A stretch of 59,892 nucleotides of DNA. Source: Thermoplasmata archaeon (lineage in GTDB: Archaea > Thermoplasmatota > Thermoplasmata > Lutacidiplasmatales > UBA184). Position 1 is the stretch's first letter. Each line of letters begins with the position of its first letter. The notes beneath the pieces were generated by a model. It did no database searches, had not been told where the DNA came from, and worked only from the letters and a program-made list of their open reading frames with translations. Location of the stretch: assembly GCA_021801925.1 (NCBI GenBank), contig JAKABH010000005.1, forward strand, positions 1 to 59,892, in the 5' to 3' direction. The translations under genes and the position numbers were made by a program. This document shows positions 25,478 to 33,720 of the stretch, piece by piece.

Positions 25478-26070
25478 AAGAGCGACCGCCAGCCCGGGCC
25501 TCCTTCGTAGACGCGATTCCGCACCCGGAGGCCCTGCCGCGCGGCGGCGTCCCGGCAGGCCTCGACCGCATCGACCGTCATGGCGAACGGGACCCGGAGC
25601 ACACGGATCTCGGCCGGGACCTCGCGCCGGTACGGGGTCGGGATCCCCCGGTAATCGGCGAGCTCAAGGCGCAGATGAGGATCGCCCCACCGCCGGACCA
25701 GGTAGCGGCCATCGGGCCAGTCGAACCGGAGTCCGTCCGGCCCGACGCGCAACTCCGCCGGCCCGCGGTCCAGGGGGACGCCCGAGAATCGGGCCATGGC
25801 GGCGCTCATCGCGACGAGCAGGGCCGCCACCCCCAGCAACAACACGAAGTGGCCCGACCGGATCCCCTGTTCGACGGCGAGCCCGATCGCCATCGCCGCG
25901 ATCACCGGGCCGAAGACGATCACGCCGATCGCCTGGCGCCGTCGCCCCCGATTCAACCGCCAGGCGGCAGCCTCCACCCCGCGGAGGTCGAACCGGGTCG
26001 AGACGGGCGCCGCCGCCGACGACGGGCGGCTTCCCGCCCCGACCGGAAGCGGAACCGGGTCGACGGTCAT
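25429..26070 (-). CDS. Two-helix membrane protein, unknown function
   Basis: A 213-residue protein with a short N-terminal cytoplasmic part, two transmembrane helices at about residues 50-95 (IGVIVFGPVIAAMAIGLAV; HFVLLLGVAALLVAMSAAM) and a C-terminal soluble domain (LRVGPDGLRFDWPDGRYLVR and later) rich in beta strands, somewhat like bacterial PH-domain membrane proteins. No catalytic motif is seen. The start is ATG 26070. It converges with and overlaps the hemerythrin gene by 49 bp, so the last 16 codons are antisense to it. Function unknown. Confidence 0.72.
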   Translation of the reverse strand: MTVDPVPLPVGAGSRPSSAAAPVSTRFDLRGVEAAAWRLNRGRRRQAIGVIVFGPVIAAMAIGLAVEQGIRSGHFVLLLGVAALLVAMSAAMARFSGVPLDRGPAELRVGPDGLRFDWPDGRYLVRRWGDPHLRLELADYRGIPTPYRREVPAEIRVLRVPFAMTVDAVEACRDAAARQGLRVRNRVYEGGPGWRSLFYDVEPASAGGSAADR

Positions 26071-26268
26071 TTTACCCCACCGGTCCCCCGGCCGCGCGGG
26101 GGAGGCGACCGGGCCTATGAGGTTGGGCCCCCCGCGCTCCCGCCATTACGCGGGCGTGCAAGGAGCGGGCGCTGCGCCCGGCGGCCAACGCCCGGGAGGA
26201 GGCCGTGCTCCCCGGCGTTCGCCGACGGTGGGGCGGGGTCTTAAGCCCCGGACGGGGCTCGTCGGTCG
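26071..26268. other. Intergenic divergent region, no gene seen
   Basis: About 200 bp between divergent genes. It holds the TATA-like GGTCTTAAGCC (about 26238-26248) serving the metalloprotease-like gene and a few GC-rich inverted repeats. I found no tRNA T-loop or coding signal in it. Confidence 0.4.
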
Positions 26269-26808
26269 ATGCCCCCCCGACTGCCCGCCGGAGTCTCGAT
26301 CGCCCGCACCGCCCCGATTCGGCGGTACCCGTTCGCCCGATTCTTCCGTGGGTTCGGCCGCGTCGCGGCGGTCCGGGAGCTGTTCGGGTCCGAGACGGCG
26401 GCCGTGCTCCGCGCGCAGCGGGTCGAGTTCTTCTCGTCGCCGTTTGGCTACATGGGCACGAGCGACCAGGACGGCCACCTGCTGATCAGCACCCACCACC
26501 TTGCCCACAGCGACCCGCGGACCCTCTACCTCGACCTGGTCCACGAGCTCGCGCACGTGAAGCAGTTCCGAGAGGGCCGACCGCTCTTCTACCCGAAGCG
26601 GAGCTACGTCGACGCGCCGTCCGAGATCGAGGCGTACCGGTTCACCGTCCGGGAGGGGCGCCGCCTCGGCATGACCGACGCGGAACTGCGGGAGTACCTC
26701 CGCGTGGAATGGATCTCTACGTCCGAACTGAACCGGCTGGCCCGCCGCTGCGGCGTGGCCGTACGGGGCCCGCGAGCCGACGCGCGCGGCTCCCGTCGCC
26801 GTCGCTGA
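26269..26808 (+). CDS. HExxH zinc metalloprotease-like protein
   Basis: A 179-residue soluble protein. The motif LVHELAHVKQF (about residues 88-98) is a zincin HExxH, and PSEIEAYRFTVREGRR about 25 residues later offers the third, glutamate ligand, the layout of small gluzincins/minigluzincin-like proteins. No signal peptide or pro-domain, and the basic C-terminus (ADARGSRRRR) is unusual. Leaderless expression is suggested by a TATA-like CTTAAGCC about 25-30 bp before the ATG. Substrate and whether it is an active peptidase are unknown. Confidence 0.78.
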   Translation: MPPRLPAGVSIARTAPIRRYPFARFFRGFGRVAAVRELFGSETAAVLRAQRVEFFSSPFGYMGTSDQDGHLLISTHHLAHSDPRTLYLDLVHELAHVKQFREGRPLFYPKRSYVDAPSEIEAYRFTVREGRRLGMTDAELREYLRVEWISTSELNRLARRCGVAVRGPRADARGSRRRR

Positions 26809-26875
26809 ACCGAGGCGGGCCGACGGGGCGCCGAACCGGTCGGCCGCGCGGGGGGACGGGGTGCCGGCCCCCGCG

Positions 26876-28033
26876 CTATCCGAGGCGCACCCGCGGGTCG
26901 AGCAGGGCGTAGACGATGTCGACGACGATGTTGGCGCCGACGACGAGGAAGGTGAACAGGATCGTCGTCCCGAAGATGAGGCCGAAGTCGTACGGCTGCT
27001 GCGCGGAGAGCGCGAGGATCCGGCCGACCCCGTTCAAGTGGAACACCTCCTCGATGATCGGAAAGCCGCCGATGAAAAAGGCGAACGTGAGCCCGAGGAT
27101 CGTTACGGTGACGTTCAAGGAGTTGCGGCCGGCGTGCCGACGGACGACCGCCGCCTCGCTCACGCCCTTCGCGCGCGCGGTCCGGACGAAGTCGAGGTTC
27201 ATCACCTCGAGCATGCTGTTGCGCACGAAGCGGAGCAGCACCGCGATCGAGCCGTAGGCGATGATCAGCGCGGGGACGATCATCCGCAGGAGCGTATCGG
27301 CCGCGATCAGCCACTGGCCGTGGATCGCCGCGTCGATCGTCGGGAAGCCGGTCGGGGTCGAGACGATGCCTCGGATGAGCCACGGCGGGTAGTTGTTGTT
27401 GAACGGGGTCGACCCCGGCATGCAGCCGGCGGCGGGCCACGACCCCCAGACCTCTTCGAACGCCCCGCTGCAGCCGGCGAGGTTGAAATGCTGGATCACG
27501 AGGACCATGGCGATGAGCGCCAACGAACCCAAGAGGAACGACGGGATCGCGAACCCGGAGAACGACATCACCCGGGCCACCTGATCCAGCGGCCGGTTCC
27601 GGTAGACCGCGGCCAGGCGGCCCAGCGGGAGCGCGACCAGCAGGATGATCACGAGGGCGAGCAGCGCCAATTCGACGGTGTACGGCAGGAGCCAGCCCAA
27701 GACCGTCGTGACGGGTTGCCCCTGCGCCGGCGGCATGGCGGAGACGGCCGCAGTGGCGTTTCCGACCCGCCCCCACTGGAACGTGAACGTGTTGTACATG
27801 TAGATCGCCCACTGGGTCGTGATCGGCTGGTTGAGGCCGAGGTAGCGCCGGCAGTGGGCGAGGTAGGCGCTCTGCGCCGCCTGGCCGCCGTGGAGCGGCG
27901 GAGGGCCGCAGTAGGAGAGGTACCGCTGGGTCGGCGGGACCCCGCTCACGAGGACGAAGGTGATCGTCATCACCCCGATCAGGACGGGGATGGTGAGCAG
28001 CAGTCGGCGAGCGATGTATGTCCCCATCCGCAT
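26876..28033 (-). CDS. ABC transporter permease, DppB/OppB family (solitary)
   Basis: A 385-residue inner-membrane permease of peptide/nickel-type importers. It starts MRMGTYIARRLLLTIPVLIG, the family N-terminus; has about six helices (e.g. YTVELALLALVIILLVALPL); and ends with the EAA loop region MLEVMNLDFVRTARAKGVSE and the typical EVFHLNGVGRI plus LLDPRVRLG. A large extracytoplasmic insertion (about residues 40-110 and 190-235) enlarges it relative to the usual 310-340 residues. No DppC, ATPase or binding-protein gene is nearby, so partners must be encoded elsewhere. Two in-frame ATGs (28033, 28027) are possible starts. Confidence 0.9.
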   Translation of the reverse strand: MRMGTYIARRLLLTIPVLIGVMTITFVLVSGVPPTQRYLSYCGPPPLHGGQAAQSAYLAHCRRYLGLNQPITTQWAIYMYNTFTFQWGRVGNATAAVSAMPPAQGQPVTTVLGWLLPYTVELALLALVIILLVALPLGRLAAVYRNRPLDQVARVMSFSGFAIPSFLLGSLALIAMVLVIQHFNLAGCSGAFEEVWGSWPAAGCMPGSTPFNNNYPPWLIRGIVSTPTGFPTIDAAIHGQWLIAADTLLRMIVPALIIAYGSIAVLLRFVRNSMLEVMNLDFVRTARAKGVSEAAVVRRHAGRNSLNVTVTILGLTFAFFIGGFPIIEEVFHLNGVGRILALSAQQPYDFGLIFGTTILFTFLVVGANIVVDIVYALLDPRVRLG

Positions 28034-28256
28034 GGTCGTCTACCGATCCGGCCCCCGTTCCTCCGAGCTGGAGGAGGTCCCGGGCCGGCGTAGCCGGGCG
28101 GGGCTATCAGGTTCGCGTTCGTTCTCCCCGGGCGCGGGCCGAACGCCGCGAACCGGCGATCGGTGGCCGGGCCGGCCGGCCTTCCGCGGGACCGGCGTTC
28201 CGGCGGGACGGCTCCTTGCGCGGGCCGAGGATGGCGCGGGATCCGGTTGTCCCGGC

Positions 28257-28667
28257 TTACGTAGGGACGGGGCCGAAGAATTCGATCCAGTTTCCGTCCG
28301 GGTCGGCGGTGTAGACGAGGTTCTCGCCCGGCTCCCGGACGCGGGCCACGATCGGAAATCGGCGCCGACGCAGCTCGGCCTCCCACGCTTCGACGTCCGA
28401 GACGCGGAAGCCGAGGTGGTCGAACTGGGTGCCGGGACGGAGCGGCTCGTAGAACGGGGTTCGGGGCGGGTAGTAGTTGAGCTCGAGGCGCTGCGTCGCC
28501 CCGGGGAAGGCGAGGTGGACCCACCGCCCGCCGTGGCCCATCGTGCCCCGACGATGGATCCGGAAGCCGAGACGGCGATAGAAGCGGACCGACCGGGGGA
28601 GATCGGCGACGCGGAGGCCGGCGTAGACGAACTCCACCCGCGGCCGGGACTTGGCGCTCGGACCCAT
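28257..28667 (-). CDS. VOC/glyoxalase-family protein
   Basis: A 136-residue vicinal-oxygen-chelate protein with two beta-alpha-beta-beta-beta modules. Metal-ligand-type positions are seen in RVEFVYAGLRVADLPRSVRF, LELNYYPPRTPF, FDHLGFRVSDVEAWEAELRR and YTADPDGNWIEFFGP; the first module has Glu/Tyr where glyoxalase I uses His. That leaves lactoylglutathione lyase, dioxygenase or resistance-type roles open. The start ATG 28667 has a TATA-like CTATAAGC about 25 bp upstream on this strand, indicating a leaderless mRNA. It is downstream of the ABC exporter in the same direction. Confidence 0.83.
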   Translation of the reverse strand: MGPSAKSRPRVEFVYAGLRVADLPRSVRFYRRLGFRIHRRGTMGHGGRWVHLAFPGATQRLELNYYPPRTPFYEPLRPGTQFDHLGFRVSDVEAWEAELRRRRFPIVARVREPGENLVYTADPDGNWIEFFGPVPT

Positions 28668-28723
28668 GCCCGCCCATTCGCCGCGGCGCTTATAGCGGCG
28701 GAGTCGCCCGTCGGCGGTCGCCG

Positions 28724-29599
28724 TCACTCGGCCTTGAGGTACCGGGAGGCAACGAGGGTGCCGATCAGCAGGATGGCGGCCGCGAAGACGGCGAGGTAGC
28801 CCAGATCGGCGACGTCGAACGTCCGGTACACGACCACGTCCCGGCCGAGGAGCGCGGCGTAGGTGACCGGGTTCCAGGCGGCGATCGTCTGCATCCACGA
28901 CGGGTAGTTCGCCGTCGGGAAGAGCGCCCCGCTCGCGAACATCAGCGGCATCGTGATGAAGTTCGCGATGACCCCCGGCGTCTGCCAATCCGTGCTTGAC
29001 GCGGTGATCGCGAGGAACAGCGCCGCGAACCCGATCCCGAGCAGCGTGAGCCCCACGATCCACCCGGCCCACATCCAGGCCGGCGCGTCGATGCGGACCC
29101 CGAAGGCGTAGGCGGCGACGACCATGACCGGGATCTGGACCAGCCCGCGCGTCGCCGCACCGATCGCCTTCGCGAGGTAGACCGTCGCCCGGCTGGTCGG
29201 GGTGAGGAGAATCCGCTTCATGAAGCCGAACCGCTTGTCCTGGATCGTGCTCATGGCGCCGAACATCCCGATGGCGAGCATCGAGGTGGCGAGCACTCCG
29301 GGCAGCAGGAACTGCACGTAGCTCGTCACCGCCGCTTCGCACGACGGGTTGCCGAGCCCGCAGAGCAGCGCCTTGAGCTCCGACAGCGGAACGTTCTCGA
29401 AGCTCGCGCCGAAGAAGGCGAGCCACATGAACGGCTGCACGAGGGTGATGACGATGACCCAGGGGTTGCGGAACGTCTTCAGCAGTTCGCGCGCATACAG
29501 GCCCCAGAACTGGCGGCCCTGGGCGACCCAGTCGGAGCGCCCCCGCCAGCCGGACAACACCGGGGTCCGGAGCGCGGCCCCCTCGACCTCCGCGCTCAT
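28724..29599 (-). CDS. ABC-2 type exporter permease
   Basis: A 291-residue membrane protein of the DrrB/NodJ type. About six transmembrane helices: WVIVITLVQPFMWLAFFGAS, LLPGVLATSMLAIGMFGAMS, then IPVMVVAAYAFGV, GLTLLGIGFAALFLAI and LAVFAAAILLIGTLVASR. The central ABC-2 signature is IANFITMPLMFASGALFP. It pairs with the adjacent ATPase, whose stop overlaps its ATG by 4 bp, forming a two-gene drug, lipid or polysaccharide exporter; the substrate is unknown. The loop PLSELKALLCGLGNPSCEAA is extracellular and holds two cysteines that could form a disulfide. Confidence 0.92.
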   Translation of the reverse strand: MSAEVEGAALRTPVLSGWRGRSDWVAQGRQFWGLYARELLKTFRNPWVIVITLVQPFMWLAFFGASFENVPLSELKALLCGLGNPSCEAAVTSYVQFLLPGVLATSMLAIGMFGAMSTIQDKRFGFMKRILLTPTSRATVYLAKAIGAATRGLVQIPVMVVAAYAFGVRIDAPAWMWAGWIVGLTLLGIGFAALFLAITASSTDWQTPGVIANFITMPLMFASGALFPTANYPSWMQTIAAWNPVTYAALLGRDVVVYRTFDVADLGYLAVFAAAILLIGTLVASRYLKAE

Positions 29600-30579
29600 C
29601 GCTGGGCCCTCCGTAGGTTGGCGTAGAACTTTCGGTAATCCGGCACGTCTCCGGCGGTCGCCTCCATGCGGCTGCCGGTCAGGTCGACGAAGACGCTTTC
29701 GAGACTCGGGCGCTCCACGTTCACCCGGTGGATCGACCGCGGATCGACCCGGGCGAAGATCGCCGCCAGCGTCTCGTCGGCGGAGGCGACCTTGAGCATC
29801 GACCCGCTCCCCTGGGCCTGGATCGAGAGCACGCCGGGCAGCTCTCGCAACTGGGCCTCCGACATCGGCGGCCGCGTCTCGAGCTCGATGAAGTCCGCCC
29901 GGACCCGGGCCTTGAGCTCGTCCGGGGTTCCCTGGGCGACGAACCGGCCGTGGTCGATGATCGCGACGTGGTCGCAGAGGGCGTCCGCCTCCTCGATGTA
30001 GTGGCTCGTGAGCAGGACCGTGATCTTGAACTCGCGGTTCACGCCCCGGATCAGTTCCCAGAGCATCCGGCGGGTGTTCGCGTCGAGACCGATCGTCGGT
30101 TCGTCCATGAAGATCACCTCGGGTTGGTGGAGCAGCGCGAGCGCGATCTCGAGCTTCTTCCGCATCCCGGTCGAGTAGCCCCCGACCTTGTCCCCCCGCC
30201 GCTCGTCGAGATCGAAGTAGCGGAGCAGGGCGCGGGCCCGCTCGGTCCACTCGGTCATCCGCTGCAGCTGCGCCTGCAGCCAGAGGTTCTCCCACGCACT
30301 CAGGTCGTCGTCCAGGATCACCTCCGCCGCGACCCAACCGATGTGCTGCTTGGCGTGCATCGGCTGTTGCCGGACGTCGAACCCGGCGACGGTCGCCGTC
30401 CCCGAGGTGATCTCGCTGAGGCCGGTGAGCATCTTGATGATCGTCGTCTTGCCGGCGCCGTTCGGTCCGAGCAGGCCGAAGATCCCGCCGGTGGCGACCG
30501 TGAGGTCGACGTGGTCGACGGCGGTGAGGCGCCCGTAGACCTTGGTGAGGCCCCGGGCGACGATCGCCTCCGCCGTCAC
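29596..30579 (-). CDS. ABC exporter ATP-binding protein (DrrA/NodI type)
   Basis: The 327-residue ATPase of the ABC-2 exporter. Walker A GLLGPNGAGKTTIIKML (residues 35-51), Q-loop region, signature YSTGMRKKLEIALAL (ABC signature deviates from LSGGQ, as often in this subgroup), Walker B EVIFMDEPTIGLD and the switch His in VLLTSHYIEEADAL. A C-terminal domain of about 100 residues (from RPPMSEAQLRELPG) is typical of DrrA/NatA-like proteins. The start is GTG at 30579 (MTAEAIVARGL). It is first in the operon with the permease; a pair of palindromes lies 120-150 bp upstream. Confidence 0.94.
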   Translation of the reverse strand: MTAEAIVARGLTKVYGRLTAVDHVDLTVATGGIFGLLGPNGAGKTTIIKMLTGLSEITSGTATVAGFDVRQQPMHAKQHIGWVAAEVILDDDLSAWENLWLQAQLQRMTEWTERARALLRYFDLDERRGDKVGGYSTGMRKKLEIALALLHQPEVIFMDEPTIGLDANTRRMLWELIRGVNREFKITVLLTSHYIEEADALCDHVAIIDHGRFVAQGTPDELKARVRADFIELETRPPMSEAQLRELPGVLSIQAQGSGSMLKVASADETLAAIFARVDPRSIHRVNVERPSLESVFVDLTGSRMEATAGDVPDYRKFYANLRRAQR

Positions 30580-30697
30580 GGTCCGTCGGCCCCCGGCCGG
30601 TCGCGACTCGGCCCGCGGGCGGCCCTTCGCGGGGGCTCCGACCCGGCGCTCGCCATCTCGTCGGTCGTCACGTTCTACGTTGGCAGCGGGGAATCCG

Positions 30698-30730
30698 CGC
30701 TAGTTAGCGGCTCGGTCAACGGCCGTTGAC
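30698..30730. promoter_or_regulatory. Stacked palindromes between exporter and DUF1059 genes
   Basis: CGCTAGTTAGCG (30698-30709, an inverted repeat around GT) and the perfect 16-bp palindrome GTCAACGGCCGTTGAC (30715-30730) lie between the divergent exporter and DUF1059 genes. The first contains a weak TATA-like element for the minus strand. They look like operator sites; the regulator is not identified. Confidence 0.4.
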
Positions 30731-30860
30731 CCGCGGCGGCCCGGCTCGGACGTCCCCTCCGGAAGCGGTCCGTCCCATCCGCTCCGGGGCCGACCGGCCC
30801 TAAACTGCGGTTAACGGGGGGGTTATACGGGTCGGGGGGGTGCGTTCCGCAGGTAGACCC

Positions 30861-31040
30861 ATGGCGGGATACAACTTTGCCTGCAAGAGCATCGGGATGG
30901 ACTGCGGCTTTGAGTTCCGGGCGGCGTCGTCCAAGGCCGAAGCGCTGGAACATGTGGTGGCCCACGCGAAGAACGCCCACCAGATCACGACGATCACCCC
31001 GGACCTCGCGAAGAAGGTGGACGCGGCGATTCGCCAGTAA
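30861..31040 (+). CDS. DUF1059-family small protein
   Basis: A 59-residue soluble protein: MAGYNFACKSIGMDCGFEFR, then EALEHVVAHAKNAHQI and a short helix. The two cysteines around IGMD and the HVVAHAKNAH segment match the DUF1059 family of archaea and bacteria, which often occurs as stand-alone small proteins; the Cys/His arrangement suggests metal binding. The ATG at 30861 has a TATA-like GGTTATACGG about 33 bp upstream, so it is monocistronic and leaderless. A strong terminator hairpin follows 17 bp after the stop. Function unknown. Confidence 0.85.
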   Translation: MAGYNFACKSIGMDCGFEFRAASSKAEALEHVVAHAKNAHQITTITPDLAKKVDAAIRQ

Positions 31041-31057
31041 GGCCCGAGGTTTTCCCG

Positions 31058-31091
31058 CCCCCGCCGGCGTCTCGCCGTCGGGGGCCTTTTT
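31058..31091 (+). terminator. Hairpin and T-run terminator
   Basis: A 12-bp stem with one mismatch (31058-31069 with 31073-31084, loop TCT) is followed by CCTTTTT, directly after the DUF1059 stop. The MFS gene on the opposite strand ends at 31125, so it may serve both directions, but the T-run is on the plus strand. Confidence 0.65.
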
Positions 31092-31124
31092 CAAAACGGA
31101 AGCCGGCGCGGATGAGCCCGGGAT

Positions 31125-32369
31125 TCACGCGCGGTCGATCGCCGTCGGGATCCGCCGCGCCACGATCCGCAGCAGCAGCATCCCCGGGATCGCGGGCAGC
31201 ACGAGCAGCGCCCACTCTTCCAACGGGTTGGCGACCCCGGCGAGCACCGCCCCTCCCACGAAGGTCGCCAACAGAGCCGCGGCCGTCTGGAGCGCGCCGA
31301 ACCCTCCGTTGTAGGCGCCGACCTCCTCCGGGGGCGCCAGATTCGAGGGCAGGGTGGAGTTCGGGATCGACAGGAGATTCTCGCCGAACGTGAGGACGAC
31401 GACCGCGACGAAGAAGACTGCGGTCGGGAGGAGCACCCAGAGGGCGGAGATCCCGAGCAGGAGGAACGCCGCCACGTAGAACGCTCCACCGGCCAGTGCG
31501 ATCGTCGTGTGACGCTGCCCGAGCACCCACCGGGTCGTCGGCGCCTGGCCGACGACTACGACCACCCCGTTCAGCGCGAGCCCGAGGCCGAGCACCGCGT
31601 AGGGGATCCCGAGCTTGGTGTGCACGAACAGCGAGAACGTCACGTTCCACTGGGAACTGGTGACGGCCAAGAGGGCGAACGCCGCCGCGACGTAGATCGC
31701 GGTCCGATCGCCGGCGAGCGCCGCGAGGCTGGCCCGGAGCGCTTGCCGGCGAACCGGGGCCACGCGCGTCCCGGGGACCGGCGTGGGGCCGCCCCGAAGC
31801 GTCTCGTCGTACGGGGACGGACCGAGGAACCCCGCGACGAACCCGGCGGCGCCTAGGATGAGGAACGCCGCGGCGACGACCGCCCCCGTGAATCCGAGGA
31901 GCGCGACCAGGATGCCTCCCGCGGCGACCCCGGCGGCGAACCCGGCGTTGTAACTGATGCGGTACCAGGTGAACCCGCGCGTCCGCTCGGAGCCGATCGT
32001 CCAATCGGCGATGTAGGCCGAGAAGGCGGCCCCGGTGGCACCCAGCAGCGCTCCCCCGCCGGCGGCGACGACGATCACCAGGCCGAAGGAGTGGATCGAG
32101 AATGCGTAGGCGAGCAGGGCGGTGAACGTCGCCTCGGTGGCGAGGCTGAGGACGATCAGGCGCCGGCGTCCGGCCCGATCGGTCCAGAGCCCGCCGAGGA
32201 GCCCGAACGGGAGCTGGATCGCGCCGACCCCCAGGAGGACGGTGCCGATCTCCAGGTAGCCGACGTGCAGGATCTCGAACAGGTAGAGCGCCAGGAACGG
32301 ATTGTAGATCGCGGCCCCGAACGTCCGGATGGCCATGCCGGCCGCAAGGAAGCGGAGATCGCGCTGCAC
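31125..32369 (-). CDS. Major facilitator superfamily transporter
   Basis: A 414-residue permease with 12 predicted transmembrane helices in two halves. The family loop motif between helices 2 and 3 is GLLGGLWTDRAGRRRLIV (G-x3-D-x2-GRR). The middle loop is about residues 185-210. Helix 4-5 carries YIADWTIGSERTRGFTWYRI, typical of drug-efflux-like MFS members; substrate unknown. The start is GTG at 32369, with an AT-poor TATA candidate (ACCTAGTTGATG) about 30 bp upstream. No gene is co-directional and close, so it is likely transcribed alone. Confidence 0.92.
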   Translation of the reverse strand: MQRDLRFLAAGMAIRTFGAAIYNPFLALYLFEILHVGYLEIGTVLLGVGAIQLPFGLLGGLWTDRAGRRRLIVLSLATEATFTALLAYAFSIHSFGLVIVVAAGGGALLGATGAAFSAYIADWTIGSERTRGFTWYRISYNAGFAAGVAAGGILVALLGFTGAVVAAAFLILGAAGFVAGFLGPSPYDETLRGGPTPVPGTRVAPVRRQALRASLAALAGDRTAIYVAAAFALLAVTSSQWNVTFSLFVHTKLGIPYAVLGLGLALNGVVVVVGQAPTTRWVLGQRHTTIALAGGAFYVAAFLLLGISALWVLLPTAVFFVAVVVLTFGENLLSIPNSTLPSNLAPPEEVGAYNGGFGALQTAAALLATFVGGAVLAGVANPLEEWALLVLPAIPGMLLLRIVARRIPTAIDRA

Positions 32370-32467
32370 GGGAGGACGGGGGCCGCTCCCCCATCAACTA
32401 GGTTGCGCACCGGAAGCCCGCACCGGCCGTGCGCCGGCCGTTACCGGATCGCGTCGTTTAGACGGAA

Positions 32468-32499
32468 GGGAGGGATCCGCTGCGCACGAGATCCCTCCC
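32468..32499 (-). terminator. Perfect hairpin downstream of the small membrane gene
   Basis: GGGAGGGATC and GATCCCTCCC form a perfect 10-bp stem with a 12-nt loop, 13 bp after the stop of the minus-strand small membrane gene. The following T content (TTCC, TCTAAA) is weak, so it could alternatively be a regulatory site upstream of the MFS gene. Confidence 0.45.
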
Positions 32500-32512
32500 G
32501 GGGCGCGCTAGG

Positions 32513-32797
32513 CTAGGCGGCCCGACCCTGCGTCGGACCCGACGCGACGGCCGACGGAGCCGGACATCGGGCACCGCTCGGAGGGTTCGAACAGGTCTCG
32601 TGCGTGGTCGTGGTCGTGTGGCCCGGGGTGCCTGCGGGCGTCAATGCGTTCAGGGCCACATAGCCGACCACACCCACCGCGACGACGCAGACCCCGATGA
32701 AGAGGGCGGCGATCGGCACGGAGGCACGGCAGGAGAGTCGGCGACGTCGGGACGCCGGAGATCGGTCGGGATTGGGCGGCGCTTCGTAGGTCGTCAT
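32513..32797 (-). CDS. Small single-pass membrane protein (94 aa)
   Basis: A 94-residue protein. A basic N-terminal part (NPDRSPASRRRRLSCRASV) precedes one transmembrane helix (PIAALFIGVCVVAVGVVGYV, about residues 32-51); a Thr/His-rich external region (HTTTTTHETCSN) contains two cysteines (about residues 72 and 80). ATG 32797 was chosen because CCTAGGAGGG, a strong Shine-Dalgarno, lies immediately before it; longer upstream frames are Arg-rich. The TATA-like GATAGACTATTTC about 60-75 bp upstream implies a leadered mRNA. Function unknown. Confidence 0.65.
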   Translation of the reverse strand: MTTYEAPPNPDRSPASRRRRLSCRASVPIAALFIGVCVVAVGVVGYVALNALTPAGTPGHTTTTTHETCSNPPSGARCPAPSAVASGPTQGRAA

Positions 32798-32962
32798 CGC
32801 CCTCCTAGGGCACCATAGAGTGGATGAAGGGACCGTGGGATCGGGGGGATACGACAGAAATAGTCTATCGCACGGCTCGTGTTCGGCCCGTACGAACCGG
32901 ACCGGCCCGGACCGGTCTCGCCCCCGCGGCGGACCCCGGTCGAGACGGCGGCCCGACCCGAC

Positions 32963-32976
32963 GGGGATAAATCCCC
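32963..32976 (+). promoter_or_regulatory. Palindromic TATA box of the MEDS regulator gene
   Basis: GGGGATAAATCCCC is a perfect inverted repeat of 6 bp around AA whose centre is the TATA box, 31 bp before the ATG at 33001. A protein bound here would block TBP, so autoregulation is a natural hypothesis. The sequence is seen; the regulator is inferred. Confidence 0.5.
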
Positions 32977-33000
32977 GACTGCGCATTGCTACAGCGTATC

Positions 33001-33720
33001 ATGCCGACACTGGTCGTCACCCCGAAGCAGGTCGGTCCGGGGGGCCACGGTCTCGCGCTCCACGTGGGCGAGGAGGAGGGGGCGGCTCAAGCCGCCGAGT
33101 TCCTCGCCGGCGCACCGCCCACCCAGCCGGCGAGGTTCTGGGTCTCCGACGCGGAACGGCAGCGGAGATACCAGGCGCGAGTGGCCGAGATCACCCCCGA
33201 GCATGTCGGCTGCGTGGCGATCCTGGACGAGGAACAGGTCCGCCCGATGAACGGGCATCTGCGTCCGGTCGAGACGATCGCCCAGTTCGTCTCCGGCCAT
33301 CCCGACGGGGTGACCGGCGCCGCCGACACCCTCGATCGTCACTGGAGTTCGACGACGGCGCCCAACTACCTCGAGTACGAGGCGTGGTTCCAGGCGCAAT
33401 CCCGGGACGCCTCCCGATTCCTCTGCCCGTACGATCTCCGCCGGCTGCCCCCGGGAGTCGCCCCGCAGGTCCTCCGGGAGCTCGGGAGGCACCACTCCCA
33501 CGTCGTGCTCTCCGAGTCGCAGGATCCGGCCGTCCTCCTTCTCGAACTGTTCGTCTTCGGGCGCCCGGAGGCGATTCCCCCGCGGCTCGCGCCCGCGCTC
33601 GACTGGGCCCGCCGCTGCGGGTACGTGCGGGACGGTCGGGGCGACGAGGACCTCGCCCTGACCGAGGCTGGGGAGCGGTTGGTCCGGACGTGGAGCGATT
33701 CGGCGACGGTCGACTGGTGA
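33001..33720 (+). CDS. MEDS-domain sensor/regulator (DcmR-like)
   Basis: A 239-residue soluble protein. Residues about 15-175 match the MEDS domain (methanogen/methylotroph DcmR sensory): GGHGLALHVGEEEGAAQAAE, the FVSGH strand, FLCPYDLRRLPP and HHSHVVLSES. The C-terminal about 60 residues, ending RCGYVRDGRGDEDLALTEAG, look like a winged-helix DNA- or ligand-binding piece. MEDS domains are proposed to sense hydrocarbon derivatives; the ligand here is unknown. The ATG at 33001 sits 31 bp after a palindromic TATA box, so it is probably leaderless; a TTG five codons upstream is less likely. It is divergent from the small membrane protein gene. Confidence 0.78.
   Translation: MPTLVVTPKQVGPGGHGLALHVGEEEGAAQAAEFLAGAPPTQPARFWVSDAERQRRYQARVAEITPEHVGCVAILDEEQVRPMNGHLRPVETIAQFVSGHPDGVTGAADTLDRHWSSTTAPNYLEYEAWFQAQSRDASRFLCPYDLRRLPPGVAPQVLRELGRHHSHVVLSESQDPAVLLLELFVFGRPEAIPPRLAPALDWARRCGYVRDGRGDEDLALTEAGERLVRTWSDSATVDW

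Noticed and set aside
28034-28256. Possible tRNA or small RNA in the 220-bp gap
   Set aside because: Several GC-rich inverted repeats but no TTCRA T-loop with matching acceptor stem.
32986-33000. TTG start five codons before the MEDS ATG
   Set aside because: The ATG at 33001 is 31 bp after the TATA box; TTG would be too close to it.
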